DNA from: CAYQAJ01 sp964415245 | GTDB taxonomy: Bacteria; Planctomycetota; Planctomycetia; Pirellulales; Pirellulaceae | Direction: 5' to 3' | NCBI GenBank assembly: GCA_964415245.1 | Contig: CAYQAJ010000086.1 | Span: 1-18,256, forward strand | Length of the DNA: 18,256 bases | Shown here: piece after piece, positions 1-6,110 of the stretch | Layout of the letters: each line of letters starts with the position of its first letter | Numbering within the stretch: position 1 is the stretch's first letter | Program-made: the position numbers and the translations under genes | The notes under the pieces: generated by a model | The model's database searches: none | What the model was told of the DNA's origin: nothing | Seen by the model: only the letters and a program-made list of their open reading frames with translations

Positions 1-294
1 TCGCCGAAGTCGCGGCGCAGGGCGCGCACCTCCTCCTCGCCGCCCACTTTGCACGTCGTGGCGCAATCGGCGTTCGTGGGCGGCGGCGGCGTCCCAGTCG
101 ATGTCGTCGAGATGGGCCCGCATTTCGGCGAGCTGGGCATCGCTGATGGGGAGCCCCAGTTGCTTCTGCGCCGTAGCCAGTGCCAGCCACAGCCGCCGCC
201 ACGTGCTGAACTTGCGCTGAGCGCCGAACAGGCGGCGCATTTCCTCCGAGGCGTAGCGGGAGGTCAGCGGGTTTTCGTACTCTTGGTGCGACAT
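1..294 (-). CDS. purB: Adenylosuccinate lyase, N-terminal fragment (cut by window edge)
   Basis: This is the first 98 codons of a protein that enters the window edge without a stop. The N-terminus reads MSHQEYENPLTSRYASEEM, then a helix around FSTWRRLWLALA, then LGLPISDAQLAEM and RLRHDV. That is the pattern of the eukaryote-like (human ADSL type) adenylosuccinate lyases, which cleave adenylosuccinate and SAICAR to release fumarate in purine synthesis. Family members continue after RLRHDV with a conserved MAHVHxFG segment carrying a catalytic histidine. Here bases 1-51 instead encode a Gly/Arg-rich stretch, so either the frame is broken or the sequence at the edge is not contiguous with the gene. 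The start is the ATG at 292-294; no strong Shine-Dalgarno precedes it. Identification of the N-terminal 80 residues is firm; the last 17 codons are doubtful. Confidence 0.85.
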   Translation of the reverse strand, partial: MSHQEYENPLTSRYASEEMRRLFGAQRKFSTWRRLWLALATAQKQLGLPISDAQLAEMRAHLDDIDWDAAAAHERRLRHDVQSGRRGGGARPAPRLRR

Positions 295-598
295 GCTGGG
301 GGGTCAAGCGGTAAGAGGGATGGCCGGGACGCGACCGTTCGACAGTCCCGTCCACTGACACCACTCTTCAACTACGAGAGCCTCGGCCGTTGAAGCTCCA
401 AATCCCAAACCACAAATCACAAACAACTTCCAATGTCCAAATCCCAAACGGCGCGGGTCACCGGGGCATCGCCAGCCAAGCGTCCATGCTTGTATTCTAC
501 TGGCAACACGAGCCGACAGCGAACCGGGGCGTCCCCACCTGCGCTGCAACGGTGATGGTGGGATTCGATGTGCGGTCAAGCCCCGGCCAGCCGACAGT
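295..598. other. Gene-free stretch between purB and the HD phosphohydrolase
   Basis: No convincing coding sequence lies in these ~300 bp. Small open frames on either strand show no family resemblance and overlap each other. The segment should hold the purB promoter (minus strand), but I see no clear -35/-10 pair. Its one distinctive content is an A/C-rich island of short direct repeats at about 396-449, in otherwise G+C-rich sequence. Confidence 0.5.
397..449. repeat. A/C-rich intergenic direct repeats
   Basis: The 14-mer TCCAAATCCCAAAC occurs exactly at 397-410 and again at 436-449. Between the copies are related words (CACAAATCACAAACAA). The base composition is unlike the surrounding G+C-rich DNA. 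From memory, similar AAATCCCAAA-type islands are common between genes in Pirellulales genomes; I could not check this here. The function is unknown. Confidence 0.6.
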
Positions 599-1999
599 TC
601 ACATATTCGTCGCGTCGTCGGCCGAGGCGCCGCTTACCAGGGCGTCGAGGGCGGCGGCGATGATTTCCTTGTGTTCGTAGGTGCGCGCGTACACGCGGCA
701 AATCCGGTGGCTGACGGGCAGCCGGCGGTAGAGCTCGTGCGCTTCCAGCTTCCGCACGATCCGCCGCGACGAGTCGTACAAAAAATTCTGCCCGGCGGCG
801 GGGCCCTTCGTGTGAGGGCGGTGCAGGTGCCGGGCGATATCCAGCCGTAGCGGCACGTCGGCCAGTTCGCGCGGCAGGCCCTCGCGCACCTTTCGCTCGA
901 CCAGCGCCGCGTCGCTGAACAGGCTACTCGCTTCCGAATCGCCCTCGGCGAACACGAGCGTCCGCTGGCATACCATCTTCCACGCTGTTCGACGCTCGAG
1001 CAGGTCGCGCCACCCGTTGCCGAGTTCCCGCAGCGCCGGGTCCTGGCTGCGGTGCCACCGCCCCACGTCGACCAACAGCGACGACTCGGTGAACTCGCGA
1101 TACGCCTCCAAGTGGTCGAGCGGGTTGCCCGGAAACAGGTGCTGCTTGCTTTGGGCGAACAAGTCGGCCAGCGTGAGGTCGATGGCCCGCACGGTGCGGT
1201 GGAAGTAGATCGAGCGGAACAGCTCGGCCCGCACGGTCAGAAACCGCAACAGCGCCTCGATGCCGCGGTCGTGAATCGTGAGCCCGTGCTCGCTCATGAA
1301 GCTGTAGTGCAGCAGCCGCTCCAGGTCGAACGCCCGCTGGCTGTAGCCGGACATGTAGGCGTCGCGGAGGACGAAGTCCATGTTGTCGATGGTATAGAGG
1401 CCGCTGAGCAGGCTTCGCAGGTGATGCAGCCAGCGGGGCAAGTCGCCCGCTTCGTCGGTGCGCGAAGGCCGCACGACGAGCCACGCCACGTGTTCGGGGT
1501 CGAGCCGCTCGTCGTCCGCAAGCCGCGAATTGGGGTTCCGCCGCACGCCCCGAAGCGGCTCACCAAGCTCCTGGCGGATGATTGCCGCGGTGACAGTCTC
1601 GTGGGTCAGGCCGTAGTCCTTCAGAAAATGCTCGTCGAAGAAGTGGCCGAAGGGGCCATGGCCAAGATCGTGCAACAGGCCCGCCATCCGCAGCAGCGTT
1701 TCGACGTATCCCCGGCTGGGGACATCAGGGCACACTTCGCGCAGGCTGTCATAGAGCGCCGCCGTGGCCCGGCTTCCCAGGTGCATGGCCCCCACCACGT
1801 GGGCGAACCGCGTGTGCTCGGCCGACGGATAAACCCACCACGCCGTCTGCAACTGGTGGATGTGCCGCATCCGCTGCACCCAGGCGTTGTCGAGGATGTC
1901 CCGCTCGGTGACTTCGCCCTCGACCTCCGCCGCGGCGGTGAAGGGGATGTAGCCGTGAATGGGGTCGTGCAGCAGGTTTTCCCGGTCGTAGGCCCGCAT
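599..1999 (-). CDS. HD-domain phosphohydrolase (SAMHD1/dGTPase-like)
   Basis: A 466-aa protein of the HD superfamily, related to deoxynucleoside triphosphate triphosphohydrolases. The N-terminus, MRAYDRENLLHDPIHGYIPF, is the usual opening of this family. The metal-binding quartet is visible: H67 in RFAHVVG, H110-D111 in LLHDLGHGPFGHFF, and D205 in the IDNMDFVLRD segment. That last segment lines up with VDKWDYFARD of human SAMHD1, where the first Asp binds metal and the Tyr and last Asp contact dNTP (here F209 and D213). I infer a cytoplasmic (d)NTP hydrolase, but HD proteins vary and the substrate is not provable. The start at 1999 is chosen because the family begins here. An in-frame GTG at 2080 would add 27 unrelated residues, and its only Shine-Dalgarno-like bases abut it directly, too close to serve it. 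Confidence 0.85.
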   Translation of the reverse strand: MRAYDRENLLHDPIHGYIPFTAAAEVEGEVTERDILDNAWVQRMRHIHQLQTAWWVYPSAEHTRFAHVVGAMHLGSRATAALYDSLREVCPDVPSRGYVETLLRMAGLLHDLGHGPFGHFFDEHFLKDYGLTHETVTAAIIRQELGEPLRGVRRNPNSRLADDERLDPEHVAWLVVRPSRTDEAGDLPRWLHHLRSLLSGLYTIDNMDFVLRDAYMSGYSQRAFDLERLLHYSFMSEHGLTIHDRGIEALLRFLTVRAELFRSIYFHRTVRAIDLTLADLFAQSKQHLFPGNPLDHLEAYREFTESSLLVDVGRWHRSQDPALRELGNGWRDLLERRTAWKMVCQRTLVFAEGDSEASSLFSDAALVERKVREGLPRELADVPLRLDIARHLHRPHTKGPAAGQNFLYDSSRRIVRKLEAHELYRRLPVSHRICRVYARTYEHKEIIAAALDALVSGASADDATNM

Positions 2000-2007
2000 G
2001 GGTGGGA

Positions 2008-2073
2008 TTATGCCGGTCGCGCCCGCGAGCGTAAAGCATGCGTTGTCGTCGTCCGGGCGGCTTCGCACAACAT
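2008..2073 (-). CDS. Possible 21-codon leader ORF upstream of the HD gene
   Basis: On the minus strand the sequence AAGGAG (2080-2085) is followed by a 6-nt spacer and an ATG (2071-2073). It opens a short frame MLCEAARTTTTHALRSRARPA ending in TAA at 2008-2010. The HD gene ATG follows 8 nt after that stop. This is the best Shine-Dalgarno in the region, yet it serves the short frame, not the long one. The peptide contains four consecutive threonine codons. It could be a translationally coupled leader peptide, or a chance ORF. No family resemblance is seen. Confidence 0.3.
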   Translation of the reverse strand: MLCEAARTTTTHALRSRARPA

Positions 2074-2143
2074 TCGTCACTCCTTACCCAGTTTGCATCC
2101 CTTGCCCGCCCGGCACTGTCGGCCAAGGTCGCAACTGTCGGTC

Positions 2144-2172
2144 TTGTCGCTATTTGAAAGTGCCGATATAAG
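2144..2172 (+). promoter_or_regulatory. Candidate sigma-70-type promoter for the secreted protein gene
   Basis: TTGTCG at 2144-2149 and TATAAG at 2167-2172 are separated by exactly 17 bp, in a locally A/T-rich patch between two divergent genes. They match 4/6 and 5/6 of the E. coli-type consensus. Transcription would give a leader of over 200 nt before the GTG start at 2400. Planctomycete promoters are poorly defined, so this is a suggestion only. Confidence 0.35.
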
Positions 2173-2294
2173 AACAACCGCTGATATCTTGCGCGGACCT
2201 CCCACCCTGCGCGCCCCGGCCTGCGAGCCAATCCCAAGCCCGTGCAAGGATGCGGACGGCCCCCCTGTTGTTGTTCCGCGAACTGCGCCCCGCC

Positions 2295-2339
2295 GCGATG
2301 CGCCCCGGCGCGATGCGCCCCGGCGCGATGCGCCCCGGC
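2295..2339 (+). repeat. Three tandem copies of a 15-bp G+C-rich unit
   Basis: The unit GCGATGCGCCCCGGC is repeated three times without mismatch at 2295-2309, 2310-2324 and 2325-2339. A degenerate copy precedes it and a partial one follows. Read in the frame of the downstream gene it would encode (AMRPG)n, and each copy carries an in-frame ATG. Because the likely start is the GTG at 2400, the array probably lies in the untranslated leader. Confidence 0.85.
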
Positions 2340-2385
2340 GCGCCATTCGCCGTTGCCCTGGGATGGGCACCGAGAACCCTCGCCC

Positions 2386-2392
2386 AAAGGAG
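2386..2392 (+). promoter_or_regulatory. Shine-Dalgarno that decides the GTG start at 2400
   Basis: AAAGGAG lies 7 nt upstream of GTG 2400-2402, directly before a typical signal peptide. None of the earlier in-frame ATGs (2250, 2298, 2313, 2328) has a comparable ribosome binding site. Confidence 0.75.
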
Positions 2393-2399
2393 TATCTGC

Positions 2400-4538
2400 G
2401 TGTCAACACGTGTCGCATTTACGCTGCTCGCATCGTGTTTGGTGTGGCTCGCTCCCCTCTCGGGAATTCGTGCCGCGACGCCCAGTGCCAAGCTTCTTCC
2501 CGACACGACGAAGGGTTACCTGTCTGTCACGGACGTCGACACGCTGCTGGAGAAGTGGGAAGAAACGCAGCTCGGGCAGTTGATGGCCGATCCGGTGATG
2601 AAGCCATTCGCCGAAGATCTTCAGCGACAGATTCGGGCCAAGCTGCAGCGCGCCGGCGTCGAGCTGGGGCTGACCTGGGACGACTTGCGCGCCCTGTATG
2701 GCGGCGAGCTGTGCATGGCGGCCGTCCAGCCGGGCCATGACAAGAACCGGCACGCACTGGTGCTGCTGATCGACGTAACCGGCCACGAGGACAACGCTCG
2801 CGACCTGCTGGCCAAAGTGAGCCGGAACCTGGCCGACAAGGGAGCCAGGAAGGAAGTCGTAAAGATCGGGGCTACGGAGCTGTCTATTTACACGCTTCCC
2901 AAGAAGGCGGAGGAGATTCGCCCGGCAGTCGCGTGCCATGCGCTGTTCGGCGATCAGCTCCTGGCGTCGAACGACGCCGAGGTGGCCGCCGGGGTGCTGC
3001 GCTGCATTGAGGGCGAGCACGCCGATACGCTGGCGAATGTGCCGGCCTTCCAGGCCAGCATGGCGCGATGCGAGAGAGAGGCGGGCGACGACGTCCCACA
3101 CATCCGCTGGTTTGTCGAGCCGTTCGGCTATGCCGAGGTGGTCCGCGCCGCCGCCGGCGGTCGCAAGCGCCGCGGCACCGACATGCTCAAAGTGCTGGGC
3201 AACCAGGGTTTCAAAGCCATCCAGGGTGTAGGCGGCCATGTGACGCTGGCCACCGGCAAGCACGAGCTATTGCATCGGACGTTCGTTTACGCTCCGCCCG
3301 TCACGATCGATGGCCGGCCCGCGCCCGAGCGCTACGAGCTGGCCGCCCGCATGCTGCAGTTTCCCGCCAAGACGCAGGCCGACGGCCTTACGGCGCAGAG
3401 CTGGATTCCCCGGCAGTTGGCCACGTACGGGTCGTTCAACTGGAAGATGAAGGAGGCCTTCGGTTACTCCGAATCGCTCGTCAACGAGATCGCCGGCGAG
3501 GAAGTGTTCCGCGAAGTGATCCGCGCCATCAAAGAAGATCCTAACGGACCCCAGGTTGATATCGAGCAGGGGGTGATCGCTCATCTGGCCGAGCGAGCCA
3601 CCATCGCGGCCGACTACCGCCTGCCCATCACGCCCAAGAGCGAGCGGCTGCTGTTTGCGGTCGAGCTGACCGACCCGGACGCGGTGGCCGCAACCGTCAA
3701 CAAGGCCATGGAGACCGACCCCGACGCCCGCAAGCGCGAGTTCGAAGGGCACGTGATCTGGGAAATCCTCAACGAGCCGGCAGAGCACGAGGTGGCGGCG
3801 CCCAAGATCGACGGCCCCGGCTTCGGCTCCTTCGGCGCCGTGGAGGAGGAGGAAGAAGAGGACGTGGAGGAAGCGCGGCACATTCCCAACATGGCGATCA
3901 CCGTCGCTCACGGCCATTTGATCGTGGCGACGCACGTTGACTTTGTGGTCGACATGCTCAAGAAGATCGACACCGACGACACGCTGGCCGAGGCTGCCGA
4001 TTACAAGACGGTCAATTCCATGCTCGACGAGCTGGGCGCCGACCAGGAGAGCATGCGGCTGTTTACCCGCACCGACGAAGCGTATCGTCCCACCTACGAG
4101 CTGATCCGCCAGGGCAAAATGCCCGAGTCGGAAACGCTGCTAGGCAAGGTGCTCAACCGCTTGTTGGGAAGCGACGAAGAAGGCGTGATCCGCCCCGCCG
4201 AGATCGACGGCAGCAAATTGCCCAATTACGACGCGGTCCGCCGCTATCTGGGCCCCGCCGGGTCGTACATGCAGTCGGAGGAGGACGGATGGTACGTCGC
4301 CGGCTGCGTGCTGGCCAAGGAAGTGCTTCACGTGGCCGAAGGCAGTCGCGGCGGTGGCTCGGTGTCGGCCGATGCGTCACACAGCGACGAGGTGCCGGTC
4401 ATCGACGCATCGGATGACGGCGCTGCGCCGGTTATTGACGCGACGAACGACGGTGAGGCACCGGTTATCGATGCCACGCAAGACGGCGAAGTGCCCGTCA
4501 TCACTATCGGCGACGAGGACACCTCGCCCGCGCCGTAA
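2400..4538 (+). CDS. Large secreted protein of unknown function
   Basis: A 712-aa protein starting at GTG. The first ~26 residues form a Sec-type signal peptide: STR, then a hydrophobic core VAFTLLASCLVWLAPLSG, then an IRAA cleavage region. The mature protein is predicted to be exported. An LASC at residues 10-13 resembles a lipobox, but the hydrophobic stretch continues past it, so a lipoprotein is less likely. No enzyme motif is recognised. An acidic run (EEEEEED) lies near residues 482-488, and four 11-residue repeats of the form xxPVIDAxxDG lie near the C-terminus (residues ~664-707). The style, LLPDTTKGYLSVTDVD after the signal peptide followed by long alpha/beta stretches, is familiar from large planctomycete secreted proteins, but I assign no function. 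It is transcribed divergently from the HD gene and is monocistronic as far as can be seen. A longer start (ATG 2250) would place the signal peptide internally. Confidence 0.8.
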   Translation: MSTRVAFTLLASCLVWLAPLSGIRAATPSAKLLPDTTKGYLSVTDVDTLLEKWEETQLGQLMADPVMKPFAEDLQRQIRAKLQRAGVELGLTWDDLRALYGGELCMAAVQPGHDKNRHALVLLIDVTGHEDNARDLLAKVSRNLADKGARKEVVKIGATELSIYTLPKKAEEIRPAVACHALFGDQLLASNDAEVAAGVLRCIEGEHADTLANVPAFQASMARCEREAGDDVPHIRWFVEPFGYAEVVRAAAGGRKRRGTDMLKVLGNQGFKAIQGVGGHVTLATGKHELLHRTFVYAPPVTIDGRPAPERYELAARMLQFPAKTQADGLTAQSWIPRQLATYGSFNWKMKEAFGYSESLVNEIAGEEVFREVIRAIKEDPNGPQVDIEQGVIAHLAERATIAADYRLPITPKSERLLFAVELTDPDAVAATVNKAMETDPDARKREFEGHVIWEILNEPAEHEVAAPKIDGPGFGSFGAVEEEEEEDVEEARHIPNMAITVAHGHLIVATHVDFVVDMLKKIDTDDTLAEAADYKTVNSMLDELGADQESMRLFTRTDEAYRPTYELIRQGKMPESETLLGKVLNRLLGSDEEGVIRPAEIDGSKLPNYDAVRRYLGPAGSYMQSEEDGWYVAGCVLAKEVLHVAEGSRGGGSVSADASHSDEVPVIDASDDGAAPVIDATNDGEAPVIDATQDGEVPVITIGDEDTSPAP
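4389..4520 (+). repeat. Four 33-bp repeats at the 3' end of the secreted protein gene
   Basis: Consecutive 33-nt units (4389-4421, 4422-4454, 4455-4487, 4488-4520) encode EVPVIDASDDG, AAPVIDATNDG, EAPVIDATQDG and EVPVITIGDED. The amino acid pattern is conserved, while codons have drifted (GTC ATC GAC, GTT ATT GAC, GTT ATC GAT). The array therefore looks maintained at the protein level rather than freshly duplicated. Confidence 0.85.
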
Positions 4539-4564
4539 AGCGAGTGCCGTAGGGCAGGCACCGT

Positions 4565-4910
4565 TCACGTCGCCCACGCGCTTCTCGAAGAGATCGGGGG
4601 CCGGCAACCAGCACCATGCTGCAGCCGATCGGCGCGGCGTAGGGCCGGATGAAAACCCAGGCGATCGGTCACGGGTTCCAGGTCGATTTTCCCGACAATC
4701 AGCCTGACGCCGGTTGTCGATTCGAGGATGCCAAGGAGTTCCAGCGCCTTGGTCGCCTCCCGGCCGCTGAGTCGACTAACGACAAACTTCTCTGCCAACT
4801 CGCTCTCGGTCGGCAGGCGCCCGCCAGGAACAAGCCTCTCTTGGGCGATGAACTCCCTGATCCGTTGCGCGACCTCATCGCGGATCTTTTGGCGGCGTAC
4901 GGTCGGTCAC
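4565..4910 (-). pseudogene. Remnant of a GntR/FadR-family transcriptional regulator
   Basis: The minus strand encodes a clear GntR winged helix-turn-helix: KIRDEVAQRIREFIAQERL, then VPGGRLPTESELAEKF, VVSRLSGREATKALELLGI and LESTTGVRLIVGKIDL. The conserved frame has no usable start, because the only ATG (4910-4912) is followed at once by TGA. A GTG at 4908-4910 opens a frame that would join the helix-turn-helix frame if one A were removed from the AAAA run just before GATCC, so a 1-bp frameshift is likely. After GFHPAL the frame loses resemblance and stops at 4565. The ~150-residue effector-binding domain is absent, and the secreted protein gene occupies the space where it would be. It lies divergent to the catabolic operon at 5036 and may once have been its regulator. 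Confidence 0.7.
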
Positions 4911-4943
4911 ATTAGTGCGTGCTCCATTGATTCGGAGTGCCGC

Positions 4944-4972
4944 TTGTGGCCGATCCGGTGAGAATCTACATT
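4944..4972 (+). promoter_or_regulatory. Weak candidate promoter for the catabolic operon
   Basis: TTGTGG (4944-4949), a 17-bp spacer and TACATT (4967-4972) lie about 65 bp ahead of the dehydrogenase start, just past the start of the regulator remnant. They match 3/6 and 4/6 of the sigma-70 consensus. The only support is position and spacing. Confidence 0.22.
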
Positions 4973-5035
4973 ACCTGACAATCTGATGAACGACTGTTTC
5001 CTGCCTTCTCAATGCCGGGACGAACAAGGCCCCGC

Positions 5036-6004
5036 ATGCCGACCGTCGCCGTCACCGACTTCACGTTTCCCGCCCTCGACATTGAAGAGGCGATCCTGGA
5101 GCCGCTCGGTGCCGAGTTGGTCAGCGGTCAGTGTCGCACTCCCGACGCGCTAATCCCGCTCGTAAGCCAGGCCGACGCCGTCATTACGCAGTTCGCCCCC
5201 GTGAAGGCCGAAGTCATTGCCGCCATGCAGCGGGCGCGGGTCATCGTGCGATACGGAGTCGGCGTCGACAATGTCGATCTCGATGCGGCGCGATCGAAGG
5301 GAATCCCGGTCTGCAACGTGCCCGACTACTGCGTCGACGAGGTGGCCGACCACACGCTGGCGTTTTTGCTGGCGACAACGCGGCAGGTCGTTACCAATTG
5401 CCTGCACATCCGCGACGGAAAGTGGGGGCTCGCCACGCCGCTGGATCAGATGCGCTGCCTGCGAGATATGACGGTCGGCATCGTCGGATTCGGGCGGATC
5501 GGCCGCGAAGTGGCGGCCCGCCTGGCGCCGTTTAAGTGCAGGCGGCTGGTGTTCGATCCCCTGATTCCCGAGGATATCGTTCTGGGGGCAAGGTGTGAGG
5601 CGGTTTCGCTCGACGAGCTGCTTGCGCAGTCGGACGTCGTGACCTTGCACTGTCCCTCGACGCCGCAGACACGCCGGCTGCTGAACGCAGGCCGGATCGC
5701 CCAATTGAAACGGGGAGCCATCGTGATTAACGTCGCGCGGGGCGACTTGATCGAGACTCCGGCCCTTGTGACCGCATTGCAAGAGGGTCACATCGGCGCC
5801 GCCGCGATCGATGTCTGCGACCCCGAGCCGATTCCGCTCGACAGTCCGTTGCGCTTCCTGCCTAACGTGATCGCGGGCTCGCACATCGCCTCGGCCAGCG
5901 TCAAGGCCTCCCGTACCCTGCGAGAGACTGCGGCCCAAATCGCCGCGGCGGCGCTGCGTGGCGAGCCGCTACCGAACGTCGTGAACGGAGTGAAATCGGG
6001 ATGA
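5036..6004 (+). CDS. D-isomer-specific 2-hydroxyacid dehydrogenase (CtBP-like)
   Basis: A 322-aa NAD(P)-dependent dehydrogenase that interconverts 2-hydroxyacids and 2-oxoacids. The nucleotide-binding motif GFGRIG is at residues 151-156 within VGIVGFGRIGREVAARL. The catalytic triad is visible: R235 in INVARGDLI, E264 in DPEP and H283 in GSHIASAS. YGVGVDNVDLDAA and the substrate-domain arrangement fit the C-terminal-binding-protein/SerA-like branch. Length is normal for the family. The ATG at 5036 matches the usual MPTVAVTDF-type opening and has a weak AAGG 6 nt upstream; an in-frame ATG at 5012 would add eight Arg/Pro-rich residues. It is the first gene of a plus-strand run with the transporter, SDR and 2-oxoacid dehydrogenase genes, so a catabolic role is inferred rather than serine biosynthesis. 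Confidence 0.9.
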   Translation: MPTVAVTDFTFPALDIEEAILEPLGAELVSGQCRTPDALIPLVSQADAVITQFAPVKAEVIAAMQRARVIVRYGVGVDNVDLDAARSKGIPVCNVPDYCVDEVADHTLAFLLATTRQVVTNCLHIRDGKWGLATPLDQMRCLRDMTVGIVGFGRIGREVAARLAPFKCRRLVFDPLIPEDIVLGARCEAVSLDELLAQSDVVTLHCPSTPQTRRLLNAGRIAQLKRGAIVINVARGDLIETPALVTALQEGHIGAAAIDVCDPEPIPLDSPLRFLPNVIAGSHIASASVKASRTLRETAAQIAAAALRGEPLPNVVNGVKSG

Positions 6005-6110
6005 GCCACGGCATGCTGGAAAGTGGCGGCTGCGCCAAAACGTCGTCGACCGTGCGTTACTTGACCTGAACGGACAACCAGCCGTGCTCCCTTCCGTTGC
6101 GTAATCTGCC

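Noticed and set aside
599..2080. GTG start at 2080 for the HD gene
   Set aside because: The Shine-Dalgarno touches this GTG with no spacing and instead fits an ATG at 2073 in another frame. The 27 extra residues do not look like the family N-terminus.
1052..2740. Plus-strand open frame (562 codons) across the HD gene, the spacer and the start of the secreted protein gene
   Set aside because: It overlaps two better supported genes in other frames and has no recognisable domain.
4539..4564. Short GTGCC/GGCAC hairpin after the secreted protein gene as a terminator
   Set aside because: The stem is only five base pairs with a loose loop and no T-tract; it would occur by chance in this composition.
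4649..4915. Plus-strand open frame of 88 codons in the 4539-5011 spacer
   Set aside because: It is the reverse of the GntR remnant, whose minus-strand translation gives a recognisable winged helix.
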